Origin: Acanthaster planci
Taxonomy: Eukaryota; Echinodermata; Asteroidea; Valvatida; Acanthasteridae
Length of the DNA: 64,000 nucleotides
Direction: 5' to 3'
Assembly: GCF_001949145.1 (NCBI RefSeq)
Contig: NW_019091434.1
Coordinates: forward strand, 1,090,959 to 1,154,958
The notes below the pieces were generated by a model, which was not told where the DNA came from, searched no databases, and worked only from the letters and a program-made list of their open reading frames with translations. Shown one piece after another: positions 37,301 through 46,160 of the stretch. The translations under genes and the position numbers were made by a program. Within the stretch, counting starts at the first letter, position 1. Each line of letters begins with the position of its first letter.

Positions 37301-37665
37301 TGATCACCGTTTACATGGAACCATGGAACTGGAAGTTAACACGAATATTCAGCGATTGTCCAATGAGAGCCTACAAATCGTGGCGCGTCCGCCTTTGTGA
37401 CGAAGTCACTTACAAACGGGATTTTCATTAAATCAGCTGCACCCTCTCTTCCTCAACATCATCACTCACAGGTCAAGCGGGGTATGCCGTTTATAAGTAC
37501 GTCCCCTACGGCCCTGTTGAAGACGTCCTGCCATACCTCTCCCGCCGAGCCCTGGAGAACCGGGGCATGCTTAAGGGTGTCAAGAAGGAGCGTCAACTCC
37601 TATGGCAGGAGCTCAGGCGAAGGATTCGACAGGGACAGGTGCTGTATTCTCCCACACAAGCTTGA
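18856..37665 (+). CDS. PRODH: proline dehydrogenase, mitochondrial (12 coding exons)
   Basis: FAD enzyme of the inner mitochondrial membrane that oxidises L-proline to pyrroline-5-carboxylate and passes electrons to ubiquinone. Coding exons: 18856-19305, 21635-21843, 24928-24962, 25110-25253, 29578-29642, 31194-31378, 31738-31819, 32477-32569, 32944-33090, 34481-34755, 35650-35738, 37472-37665. All junctions are GT-AG with matching phase, giving 655 residues (human PRODH is about 600). An Arg/Cys/Ser-rich, acid-poor N-terminus fits a transit peptide. Family landmarks: [10 protein letters not shown] (173-182), LDYSVEED (201-208), [11 protein letters not shown] (432-442), KLVRGAYM (493-500), MVASHNE (547-553), [11 protein letters not shown] (576-586) and the substrate-binding YLSRRALEN (613-621). 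Odd points: an EF-hand loop at 358-369 and a 35-nt microexon. The ATG is the first in frame after an upstream stop. Introns carry several mobile elements. Confidence 0.95.
19306..19818. other. PRODH intron 1, proximal part
   Basis: Ordinary intron sequence with no recognised element, up to the 8-bp target duplication ATTACCAG at 19811-19818. Confidence 0.6.
19819..20037. mobile_element. hAT-like non-autonomous MITE with 8-bp TSD
   Basis: The element starts CAGTGGTGTACAGTAGC and ends GCTACCCCACTG, imperfect terminal inverted repeats beginning CAGTGG. It is flanked on both sides by ATTACCAG (19811-19818 and 20038-20045), an exact 8-bp target duplication. Eight bases and CAGTGG ends fit the hAT superfamily. 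The 219-bp body is C/G-run rich with repeated TGTGCCCCCT units and has no transposase. It lies in PRODH intron 1. Confidence 0.85.
21635..21843 (+). CDS. PRODH: PRODH exon 2 (residues 151-220)
   Basis: Acceptor ATGTCCAG, donor GTAAGA, ends with two bases of a Gly codon. Contains [13 protein letters not shown] and [14 protein letters not shown], hallmark N-terminal barrel-entry motifs of animal PRODH. Confidence 0.93.
24928..24962 (+). CDS. PRODH: PRODH microexon 3 (35 nt)
   Basis: A strong pyrimidine-rich acceptor (TTTCATTTCTTGCCAG) and donor GTGAAC bound 35 nt reading [12 protein letters not shown]. It is required: exons 2 and 4 are in incompatible phases (2 against 1) and this exon bridges them exactly. 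The peptide also resembles the EMESCTSAAE segment at this position of human PRODH. Confidence 0.82.
25110..25253 (+). CDS. PRODH: PRODH exon 4 (residues 232-280)
   Basis: Acceptor TTTACCACAG, donor GTGAGT. Encodes [16 protein letters not shown] and [20 protein letters not shown], matching the family segment around SARTYFYANEAKCD. Confidence 0.93.
25616..25805. repeat. fold-back family E, copy 1 (PRODH intron 4)
   Basis: The left arm runs CTTTGCACTC then GCAGAGCCTCGACCTGGCAG at about 25650-25673. The right arm carries the inverted counterparts (TTTGAGGCTCTGCTTGCC, then GCAGCGTGCAAAGAG). The same arms occur at 33775-34030 in another intron of the same gene. Confidence 0.6.
26109..26160. repeat. 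(TGAC)13 microsatellite
   Basis: Thirteen uninterrupted copies of a 4-base ACTG/TGAC unit in PRODH intron 4, ending sharply at ATCATG. Confidence 0.97.
26161..29577. other. PRODH intron 4, distal part
   Basis: Long intron sequence rich in ACATGTACATGT runs (near 26350, 26555, 27900), with no exon and no element boundary that I can define. Confidence 0.5.
29578..29642 (+). CDS. PRODH: PRODH exon 5 (residues 280-301)
   Basis: Acceptor TATCCAG, donor GTAAGT. Encodes [20 protein letters not shown] then ML, the conserved first barrel strand ([12 protein letters not shown]) of the enzyme. Confidence 0.94.
31194..31378 (+). CDS. PRODH: PRODH exon 6 (residues 302-363)
   Basis: Acceptor GTAACCAG, donor GTCAGT. 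Encodes the helical insertion [20 protein letters not shown] and the start of an EF-hand loop (DYDQDG). The loop codons are split between this exon and the next at the Gly. Confidence 0.92.
31738..31819 (+). CDS. PRODH: PRODH exon 7 (residues 363-390)
   Basis: Acceptor GGTTTCAG, donor GTAGGT. Completes the EF-hand loop as [11 protein letters not shown] and continues to IFKVPQIQ, comparable to TMDLLDWSSLIDSRT in the human protein, where the acidic loop is eroded. Confidence 0.92.
31975..32420 (+). repeat. tRNA-derived SINE interrupted by the assembly gap
   Basis: Left of the gap is an A-box-like TAGCGTAGCAG and a B box GGGTTTGAGTCCC at about 32056-32068. Right of the gap is GGGTACTCCGGTTTCCTCC, like the conserved central block of deuterostome SINEs. 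A partial duplicate of the A-box region (TTAGCATAGCGGTTTC) lies just upstream near 31985. It lies in PRODH intron 7. Confidence 0.6.
32114..32320. other. assembly gap (207 N)
   Basis: Run of N inside the SINE. Sequence content unknown. Intron 7 is interrupted but no PRODH exon appears to be lost, since phases on both sides match. Confidence 1.
32477..32569 (+). CDS. PRODH: PRODH exon 8 (residues 391-421)
   Basis: Acceptor CTGTTCAG, donor GTAGGA. Encodes [20 protein letters not shown] then [11 protein letters not shown], matching the TEEEELQMTRML helix of the family. Confidence 0.93.
32619..32690. repeat. partial copy of the GCTGCTTAAGC fold-back family
   Basis: GGGGCTAAATTTCACAGAGC then TATTAAGCGGGGAAAAA resembles the left arm of the element at 33138. 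No matching right arm was found, so it is a fragment or diverged copy. Confidence 0.3.
32944..33090 (+). CDS. PRODH: PRODH exon 9 (residues 422-470)
   Basis: Acceptor TTCAACAG, donor GTACAC. Encodes [19 protein letters not shown] and FNTYQCYLK, core TIM-barrel strands near the flavin. Confidence 0.95.
33138..33387. repeat. fold-back MITE with GCTGCTTAAGC arms
   Basis: The left arm (CTGGGGCAAAATTT, GAGCTGCTTAAGC, TTTGCTTAAGC) is mirrored by the right arm (GCTTAAACAAATTTTTCGC, TTAAGCAGCACAATGAAATT, AGCCTCAG). Non-coding, about 250 bp, in PRODH intron 9. Confidence 0.65.
33775..34030. repeat. fold-back family E, copy 2 (PRODH intron 9)
   Basis: GGCAGAGCCTCAACCTGGCA at about 33803 and its inverted partner GCTGCCAGATCGAGGCTGTG at about 33967, followed by GCTGCTTGCAAAGGG. 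Same arm order as the copy at 25616-25805. Confidence 0.6.
34481..34755 (+). CDS. PRODH: PRODH exon 10 (residues 471-562)
   Basis: Acceptor TCTCCAACAG, donor GTTAGT. Encodes [40 protein letters not shown] and [12 protein letters not shown], flavin- and substrate-site segments that are almost invariant in the family. Confidence 0.96.
35650..35738 (+). CDS. PRODH: PRODH exon 11 (residues 562-592)
   Basis: Acceptor TCCCCCCAG, donor GTAGGT. Encodes [20 protein letters not shown] and [10 protein letters not shown]. Confidence 0.95.
35739..37471. other. PRODH intron 11 with (ATT)n
   Basis: Contains an (ATT)n run at 36406-36427, A-rich simple sequence near 36580-36680, and at 37222-37275 a segment related to 49369-49425. 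No exon seen. Confidence 0.5.
37222..37275 (+). repeat. dispersed repeat G, copy 1
   Basis: GGTTCGTAAGTGTGAC then CACTTC, a TTTAAACCAC block and CCACTGCACA match 49369-49425 in the same order with a few substitutions. Confidence 0.5.
37472..37665 (+). CDS. PRODH: PRODH exon 12, terminal (residues 592-655)
   Basis: Acceptor CACTCACAG, stop TGA 37663-37665. Encodes [20 protein letters not shown] then RRALEN. The Arg pair binds the proline carboxylate in the family. The last residues, VLYSPTQA, are unlike other known tails. Confidence 0.95.
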
Positions 37666-37756
37666 TCTCATCCACAACAGAAAATAATAACAGCCAGTGG
37701 TGCATCCCTTGCCCCCCCACCCTCTTGGCATGTTGCCAAGTATTTTTCCCTTTAGG

Positions 37757-37912
37757 AATAAAAAGGGGCCAGCATTATTTTTTTACAAACAGTACTACTG
37801 CTGTTCTTGGGATGGAGTATTGAGGAATCATTTAAGTGCCAAAAAAGAAAGTTTCCGAAACCTGTTATGAAACCCTTAAGACACTGAACAATATATTCTG
37901 AAATGAAATAAA
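37757..37912 (+). promoter_or_regulatory. PRODH: PRODH polyadenylation signals
   Basis: AATAAA at 37757-37762 and again at 37907-37912, 92 and 242 bases after the stop. Either could end the transcript. Confidence 0.45.
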
Positions 37913-38118
37913 ACTCCTCCCATTTTTAGCACTGATGAAGCAATAATGTGCTGGACAATCAGAGGTGATGAACTGTCTGCAGATTTCAGCCAGACAAACT
38001 GACTGTTAAGATTTGTAAACAGAAGTGGTGCCAGTTTTGAAGCACTAATACATGTTGTTTCACAACATGACAGATTGCTTGTGGTTTCTGCAATCTCGCA
38101 GTCAACGAAAGCAGCATT

Positions 38119-38152
38119 TGTGTCTTTTGTAGTTGTGTCTTTTGTAGTTGTG
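38119..38152. repeat. 15-bp tandem duplication
   Basis: TGTGTCTTTTGTAGT occurs twice head to tail, followed by a partial third unit, just before a perfect hairpin. Confidence 0.9.
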
Positions 38153-38163
38153 AAGTGTGAAGC

Positions 38164-38199
38164 ATATCTTCAACCATACTAATGTATGGTTGAAGATAT
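38164..38199. repeat. perfect 16-bp hairpin, loop TAAT
   Basis: ATATCTTCAACCATAC pairs with 38184-38199 with no mismatch. It lies about 500 bases after the PRODH stop, so it could be in a long 3' UTR or be an independent palindrome. Confidence 0.85.
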
Positions 38200-40388
38200 T
38201 GTTTGGGCAAATACAGGATAAATTTAGTTTCGGTGATCTCAGAGTATCTTGAAAACCTGTGTAAGTGTTCTCTGACTGCTTCTGAAGAAATTTATGTATA
38301 CTTATTTTGCTAACTCTGCATACATTCACTTATGTTCTCATTTTTTACTATTTATTTCTTACGTGTTTTTCCCCAAAAAGAAATTGTATTTCTATATAGT
38401 TGCAATATTGTTTTTCTAGCTTTATGCATGCGGTGTCTTTCCATTCTGTTTATTTATCAAGAAAAATCTGATGTTAATAATGTGTAGTTGCTCTCAAATG
38501 TACTAATGCAACTAAGTATTAATCCTTTTCTGTCTACAGCCCCATTCTCCAGGTGGACCTTATTTAGAGAAATAGGACGCTGTCTTGTGAAAACAGTTGC
38601 TCTGCATTGAACTGGATGATCTTTTCTTTTTTTTTTTGAAAATCATAGTACATGTATAAGGAAGCCATTCAGCACAGTGGAGGATTTGAAAGTTTTCTCT
38701 ACCAAAGGTTCCGAATGCCTTTATAAAGACAGGTGATGTTTGAAGAGGGTAGTACTCGGGCAGGTTAATGGTATGATCGAGCCTTAAGCATGTATTTCCC
38801 TTTGTAAAAATTACCATGAAGGAAAGGGCTTTCCAGCATCTGCTGCTGTGTCTGGCACATGTTTCCTTCCACAACTTAGTTTTGCTTATTGTTCAGGTCC
38901 AACACTACAATGCTATTGAGCTTTTGTGGTGGAAACGAGACGTTTGATGGATTATTTTGTGAGTCAGCGGTTATCAAATATGCAGTAGCCTTTTTCAAGC
39001 AGTGAAAATTCGTTTAATTCCTGTCTTCGTGCTAAACAAATCATGATATTCTTGCAATCGTGGTTTTCACAAGAACGTGAAACACATAAATATGAAGCCA
39101 GCATTGAACTAAAGGCCATCCTGATGGTCATTAGCTTGTAAAAGTTTTTTAAAGCCACATTCAATGAACTTACAAATCAGGTTCGCTGTGATTTTATTCT
39201 GTCACAGCAATACATTGCTTAACCGAAAGTCCAGTTGATATTTTAACCAACCGACCTGAGCTTTCAGGTCAATTGGTCACTTATTTAGGTTTGTGTGGCA
39301 TCTAATTTGCATACCGGTTTGATTTTTATTTTTAGTGAATGACATTCCTGGAGCTATTAGTTTGGCTGGATCTGTGAGCTAGGCCATGCCTTTTGATTAT
39401 GTAATGGCATTGAGCCCAAGAGGGTGTGTCCCCTTATAATGACTGACTCTTGGTTGTGGGGCTCATTCCTGCACCAACCACCTTGGCATGAAGACTTTTT
39501 TTTAGTGATTTCGTTTTTGTTCCTGAATTTTCTGTTTCGTTCGGGGGTTATAGTTACGCCCCATGGGCCGTCTTGTCGTCGGTTGCAACTCGTCTTTGGA
39601 TTTTCTGGCTTTTCTTTATGATGCTTTGCCAACCTCCGACTAGTTCCTTGCTCGAAACTTTATCCTGGATCGACATTGAGTTGTCACATCGAACACCTTT
39701 TTATTAAGGTGTTCTTCATGCCTCATATTTTTGGTAGCCTTGTATTTCTGACCAACAATTCATAAATTGACTTTAAATTAGGTTCGTTCTATAGGAAGCT
39801 TTGCTCGAAACTAGAGCAAGTTCCAAAACACCTGCCGTGTTAGGATACAGTTGTGACTCTTGCAATTTTCTTTATACTTTTCTGTATATGAGAATGAGGT
39901 TTGAGACACATAAACCGAATTTTGATGTGATTTAGAATTCTTATTTATGAAACTTCAGATTTAAACAATCCCTTGCGAGTTAGTCTTTGTGAATTATAAT
40001 TTCGAATGTTACACAACCGTGTCTAACAGTAATTCCGCGGGATACTCCTACTCCTTCCCGCTTGTGCTCCGTCATTACACATGGGGTAGTCGGTGAAGGT
40101 TTTTCTGTGTTTGAGGACCTTGCTAGCGACATTTTTTTTGTCGTCTGGGTTTACACAATTCGAATAGTGTAGAATTTAGTAGGGTTTAATTGTGTCGATA
40201 AAAATCAGTTTGTGATATGTCAAGGAACGATACTCGCTTCTAATGACGCTGTTGCATAAAATGGCTCAATATCTCTTTTAAAAAAGCGTTTGCACTTTTC
40301 GCTTTATCGAGTGTGTCATTACAAACGTCCATTACAAATATATATGTGGGGTATATCTTCAGGAAAACCCCTACAAGAAATATTTTCA
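38200..40388. other. intergenic, no gene recognised
   Basis: AT-rich. Short hairpins near 39254 (GACCTGA/TCAGGTC) and 39691-39714 (GAACACCTT/AAGGTGTTC) are visible. No protein-like frame with start or splice context. Confidence 0.4.
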
Positions 40389-40662
40389 ACAGTTTATGTT
40401 GTACTGTATGGCATGTTGGCTACACGCGGTGCGGTGTCTCCATGTGAGACTACAGCATGCACAAGTATCGAACACTGGCTACAGCTCTCCACCGCTGCCT
40501 CATTTGATTAAAATTCAAAGCCCTTACAGTTTATGTTGTACTGTATGGCATGTTGGCTACACGCGGTGCGGTGTCTCCATGTGAGACTACAGCATGCACA
40601 AGTATCGAACACTGGCTACAGCTCTCCACCGCTGCCTCATTTGATTAAAATTCAAAGCCCTA
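40389..40662. repeat. 137-bp tandem duplication, two near-identical copies
   Basis: 40389-40525 and 40526-40662 are identical over at least 136 of 137 bases, both beginning ACAGTTTATGTTGTACTG and ending AATTCAAAGCCCT. The lack of divergence means a very recent duplication or an assembly artefact. Confidence 0.95.
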
Positions 40663-43600
40663 TCGCAGGAGACAGGACCGGCGCAAAACAGCCAGCCAGC
40701 TTTGCCCTACTCCATGATTCAAATCCAAGGTCGTGATTTCCCGATAGGACAGAGTAAATAAATATAAGCAGGCTCCATTGAATTAGTGATGGTGATAAGA
40801 GTGGCGTACAGTGTATAGGCGTGGGAACACTGGGGCATATGGATCACTTTAACATGGAGGTTGTTTTGAAAGTCTTTTTAAGGAATGATTTATGATAAGA
40901 AATGTTTGTGTGTGTGTACACAGAGTTGAATATTACAGACACTTTTCTTCTGTATTGAATGTGCTTGCAATATATTTTTATACTCTAAAGAATAATTATT
41001 TCTATTATTTTAAAACAAATTTTGAGGTTGAAAACATTTTGTTTTACTGCAATATATTAAAAGGGCAGTGGATATATATCTGTCACCGTCAAAAGTTCCC
41101 AAACGATATCCTGCTCCTGGACTTTTTTATTGGGCTATATTTATGACGTCATTGTTTCCGGCAGTACCTGTTGATAGCTATTCGACCGGTCTGCCGAAAT
41201 TTTGTGAAAAACCTTCAAATGTTCTGACATGGCGCACTTCAAAAACATATTTCAGTAAATCTCACGTTGACATGTAAGAAGTCCTCCAAAGTCCATGACG
41301 TTTAGAAAAATCATTTTCACCCACATACCCAACTTTAAGTATGAGGAAATTATTCCATTGTTTTGTGGCCCATATTAATAGAGTTCATTTGGTTGAGAAA
41401 AAAAAACCAGGAAATGGGGCCGTAATAAAATTTCATCGGAATTTTGACAGAAACAGAAACTTGAGATTTATGCACGGGAATATCGGAGTTAGATCAAATT
41501 TCACTCATTGTGAAAGTAATTGAGGTAACAATATTGCTCTCACAGGAAAAAAAAATAAATAAAGGTGGGCCACGTTAGGAGCTGCACCATTTTACGACTC
41601 CCAGCAGAATGTCGTTTCAGAACTTCGGTCGGCGACGGCAAAATACCCACTTCCTGGTGGAAACTTTGAGGTGTATTTCTGATGTCAGGAATGAAAATGT
41701 TCTGGATGTGCCTTCTGTGAACGTGCTTATAGTAACATTTCCGAGTCTTATGTGGAGTCCTTGAACAAATTACGCATGATTGGTTGATGTTGTGATGTAT
41801 ATACAAGCTATCATAATAAAAAGAGCAGTTGGATAAAAGTACAACCAGCCATAACAGAAAAATATGGCTGGTGCTCACAACGTTGTAAAAGCCAGAATAT
41901 GTATGAATAATAAATGAGCTAGAGCAAGATACACATTAGACGCATGTTTCAACTTCAGCATGGAGGGTGGAGATTTTGACAACAAAAGCCTTTTCATTAA
42001 TATAAGCCCAGAAAGGTTCAATGTAAGGTTTTTTTTCTAAAGTTTGTATTCCTTCAAAGTTCCTTTGGAAAAAATCAAGTTTCTCAGATTTAGTCCTTCC
42101 CTCTGCCTGTTTCATGCTTTCACTGATTAAGCAGCCCATTTAATTCATCTGAGGTGTGAATAAACATTCACATTTTCTGAATTTAAAATAAATCGTAGAA
42201 ATTCATCTTGTGTCCTAACATTACTTGTTCTAGAGCCTACTACCGCCAGAGCAATCCTTTTCATGTTACGGGTTATTTCTTGTTCTCTTTCAGAATAGCA
42301 ATGACATACAGACGACATTTTATTGTCCCCGTTAAAGTACGTGCCCTACCAGTCAGAATTTGTTTTCGCAGCTGAGGTCTCTTGTGGTCGCGCCTTCGGC
42401 GCTATACGATCTTTGGTTGTGGTCTCAAATTTGGTGTGCATGTACACGTACATCTGCCTGCACATATGACGGTAGTGAACATATATCCAAACTGCTGGCG
42501 GTAGATTTAAAGAGCACCTCTTAGTAGAACATGTTTTCTCTAATTTTATCTGGTTAAATAAGTAGCCAAATCAAACGCAGTGTCATTTTGTCTTCCAAGT
42601 CACCTATAACAAGCAAAAAAGGGGTGTTTTTTTCATGCCAAGATCCGAACTCTGAATGTAGATTGCGTCATTTGGAGAAAACAGAAAACGAGGTGAACCC
42701 GCGGCCCCGCCCATTGCTCGTTCGTAGAGGATAAACCAACGTGCTTGCCAAATAATGGCTACGTGCATTCGTCCCGAAACTACTGCATTCGATGAAGCGC
42801 TTACTGTTTTATTATTAGTTCTGCATCTTATCATCATTCATTTAAGCTAATGTCAAGGATTGGGTTATGCTGTCCTCTTTAAATCTGGATTTTCCAATGT
42901 CAAAAGTCTTCTTCTGATTTGTGTCAATATCGGATTTCCTTTTCGACACAAAAATTGAACTTGATCAAACCATGAATTAAACCCAACTACAGTGCATGTA
43001 AACTATTCAGAAACTGGTGGGGAAATTTGAGTTGATTTGAACGGAGATGGAAATTGACCTTGGACTTGTTTTTAGATAAAAAATGAAACAAAAAATACAA
43101 CTTTATTTATCAAATTAAAAACGGCTAGTCCACTTCAAGGGACAGCACACATTTTGCAACTATCCAAAATGTAACCAAAGAAGTTATTGTTCAGACTTAA
43201 TTACATTCCATTCTCGGGATATGGAAGCATTCACAGAATTCACGGTGCACACACGTGCTGTGCATGTACTACATGGTGCATGTGCAGTTGACAGCCTCAT
43301 GAATAATTCATGTACTTTGACTCGCCCACGTAAGGAAAAAAATCGCGGCAGGCGTGGAGATAATATTGCCCCAAGACTAGTTTCACTGTTTTGGCCCGTG
43401 CACCGTGCGAAACCTCACACTCTAAATTCATGAATAATTGCTCATGCGCACTACGAAAAACCGAAGTCTGCATGGCGTGCGGTATTAGGCTGTGCCGCCC
43501 TCCATCGCCAGCGCATGTCATCTGCACGGTGAACCGTAGACTTTACTCAAGTCGGAATATCTTTAACGTCTTTGTTTCTGTTTTGGATATCGAGGCCGCA

Positions 43601-43990
43601 CATTGTTAGTTTCTTCGCGGCCTCTTGTGTCCACTTACTACTATGAGTTCAACTGTTGTTCAGAAAATCCAACTTAAAGAATCTTCCAACCGTTTGTGCA
43701 CAACGAATGGCTTCATCTACTAAAAGTGGTTGCAGCCAACCACAGTGCCGAACTTGTTTTTACGTCGTTTTATGCCTGCATTATAACGAACGAGTCTACA
43801 AGTCTGATTATTTTGATTGGGGAAATTTTGTATACAGTATGCAAGATCATGTCGTTCATATGCAATAATGAGTAACTGCATATCACCGACGGGGGGTCCG
43901 ATTGGCCTATCAAGTTGGACTTCTGACTGGTCTGGTTCCCTGCCCAAAGATTCCCTGACGACTCTTGATAAAAATCTTAGGTCAGGCATC
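40663..43990. other. intergenic, no gene recognised
   Basis: No supported coding or RNA gene. A 112-codon minus-strand frame at 41540-41878 has no ATG at its start and no splice context. Confidence 0.4.
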
Positions 43991-44019
43991 ACCCACGGAT
44001 ACGACGCAAGGGTCAGGGA

Positions 44020-44160
44020 CCAGAAGTTCTTCCTGACGTCAATACAAGCAAGCCAACCTACGCATTTGTATTCGGCTCGGTAAAATGGCCGCTGGCTGGC
44101 TTCTTTTTCATACAAAGGCGTTGCAAGTCCAGGTTTTTTTATATACGTCCGTGGCTGAGA
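44020..44160 (+). repeat. dispersed repeat C, copy 1 (one arm)
   Basis: TTCTTCCTGACGTCAATA then TGTATTCGGCTCGGTAAAAT and CATACAAAGGCGTTGCAAGT recur in the same order at 46017-46155. This copy lacks the inverted left arm seen in copy 2. Confidence 0.8.
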
Positions 44161-44169
44161 CCGCCACAC

Positions 44170-44565
44170 CGGACCCTTGAGGGTGCACCACTACAAATAA
44201 ATTCCCATAGACAGCAGTGATAAATCCCCATACTTCACAAATATTTAAAAAAAATATGAGACTGGACCTCTGGGCCGGGCTCAGGGCTTCCAATTTTGAG
44301 CAAGTTGGATGCAATCGGGTCCGAAAGTGGCACTATTTGAGCCAATTTGCAGAGGAAGGCATTTTCAAAATGGCTACTTTCCTGGGCAGTGAAATTTCCT
44401 TCGTTTTGGGGGGGGGTCTGCTTTGGGCGAGAATTTCTCAAAAATTCGTTTGTCAACCCATTAAAAATGGAAAGGAAAATGAAAGAGGACGTGTGGAACA
44501 TCATTTTTCTGTGCAGCCTGAACACCTGTGAGAGTTGTGAGTATTTTTAAAATATTTGTGCAACC
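44170..44565 (+). repeat. dispersed repeat D, copy 1 (fold-back)
   Basis: The left part (AAATAAATTCCCATAGACAG) matches 49157 onward. The right part, in inverted orientation (CCTGAACACCTGTGAGAGTT, CATTTTCCTTTCC on the complement), matches 49210-49320. The ends carry CACAAATATTT in opposite orientations. Confidence 0.65.
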
Positions 44566-45782
44566 TTGATTCCTCGGGTAGTCAGAATCATCGGGTCTGG
44601 TATCCAGAGTAACTGGTGACGTATTATATTTGGCACACGGACAAAAAAGGCATCAAATGAGGGCGCCCTATAAGGATTATGCGAGCTGCATGCTGGGCAA
44701 GCTGACTGCAGTGGTCAGTGGCTCGACGACCGTGTGGTGCGTACCGGCTGAAGGGATGTTTAACTAGGGAACAGCAACGTAAATCCGACTTGATTCATGT
44801 CTTGGTCCACCGTGAAAAACAGTAAAACCAGTCTCGGGCCAAGACAAGCATGGAGAACAAACCTACTGAATGGCCGACTTGCACCATGTCAAGGGGCCGG
44901 GGCAGTGCGCTGATCCGACGGAATGTTAAGCATGTTTTGTATAGGGCCTCGTGTACATGTGAAAACATTCTTGAGGCCCCAGAAGTTGTACCGGAAAGAC
45001 CCGGTTTCTGGCCGCGCCCGGTTCGGTGTTGAGACACATAAGCGTGCGAGCAAGGAAGGACAGTGGAAGAATGGTAAGCAGACATGATTTCATCTTTGGT
45101 TGCTAAGTTTGCTTTGGATTGTGCGGTTACAGGATGTCATGCAATGTCCTTAGTCTGGTTTTAGAAGTGCCTTAAGAGGAAAAAAACCAGGATGTGTCAT
45201 ATGTACATGTATCAATGGATAAAACGGATCATACAGAAACTGTCTACGTGTCTTGATTACGCTCCACTTAGTAGAGCTATGTCTTGGTAGTCTCGGTCCA
45301 AAGACCGCGACACAAACCACACTTGGTTGCAGACAACATCCACAAACACAATTTGCGGCATTATTTCGCAGACGAAACATCGAACCAGCGAGGGGCACGG
45401 TTGCAGTGCATGCAGTGAGCAGTGTGTTTGGGATTAGCACAGGTCACATTCGCCAGGATGTTGTTAGCCTTTGATCAAGGTGCCGGCAGTGAAATGGATC
45501 ATCGCTCAAGAGCGAGGAGCTGGAAGAGACTAGTTTAAGCACCAAACAACGCACTATTACAGACTAGAACCGCACGCACGCCCCGCACGCCTTTGGAGTT
45601 CTGCCCACGTAGCTTATGTTTTTCTTTACATTTGCTACCGTTTCGGTAGCAGTGCGATTATGCGTATGCGCAAGTCTCCACCAATCAAAACGATCGACAT
45701 CTGTCGCGCATGTAATAAATTATTCATCATTACAATGGCGCGCGTATTCAACACGGCGTCCTTTCCGGCAGTGATGTAAGCT
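44566..45782. other. intergenic, no gene recognised
   Basis: Higher CpG than the flanks. An ATG-started frame at 45735 (MARVFNTASFPAVM) stops just before the helicase fragment and may be its leader or chance. Confidence 0.3.
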
Positions 45783-45899
45783 CCAGACGACAATCTCTTC
45801 CAGAATTGCCTCAAATATGCAGCACCAAAGCTTGGGTATCCGATCGACAAATTGAAACCACAGCAAATGTTGGCCGTGAAGGCTGTTCTGGAGGGTCAA
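45783..45899 (+). pseudogene. RecQ-like helicase N-terminal fragment
   Basis: The frame reads PDDNLFQNCLKYAAPKLGYP then IDKLKPQQMLAVKAVLEGQ. This is the Q-motif region of RecQ-type ATP-dependent DNA helicases, where the family continues D-x-x-V-x-x-PTG-x-GKS (Walker A). Here the match ends at EGQ, exactly where the fold-back element C begins, and the frame then runs to a stop in unrelated sequence. A fragment or disrupted exon without ATPase residues. An upstream in-frame TAA stands at 45777-45779. Confidence 0.55.
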
Positions 45900-46160
45900 G
45901 CATGGACGTGTATAATAAAATCTGGACTCGCAATGCCCTTAATCAGCTTATAGAGTCATTGAATCCACTCGCGGCCATTTTACCGAGCCGAATACAAAGC
46001 TTTCCTGGCAATGCCAGCCTTTGTTCTTCCTGACGTCAATAGAAGGGAGCCAACCCACGGTTTTGTATTCGGCTCGGTAAAATGGACGCTGGTTGGCTTC
46101 TTTTTCATACAAAGGCGTTGCAAGTCCAGTTTTTTTTTATATACGTCCGTGGGGTCAAGA
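45895..46160. repeat. dispersed repeat C, copy 2 (fold-back with ~90-bp arms)
   Basis: The right arm (GGCTCGGTAAAATGGACGC, GGCGTTGCAAGTCCAG, ATATACGTCCGTGG) is mirrored by the left arm (GGACGTGTATAATAAAATCT, GGCCATTTTACCGAGCC). The right arm and centre match 44020-44160. Confidence 0.75.

Noticed and set aside
40396-40736. Overlapping open frames repeating the same peptide
   Set aside because: Produced by the 137-bp tandem duplication.
41540-41878. 112-codon minus-strand frame with a hydrophobic start, like a secreted peptide
   Set aside because: The frame begins with GTG after a stop, has no ATG until near its end, and shows no splice acceptor; hydrophobicity is likely from T-rich sequence.
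43720-44169. 149-codon minus-strand frame
   Set aside because: Overlaps repeat C copy 1; composition follows the repeat and no domain is visible.
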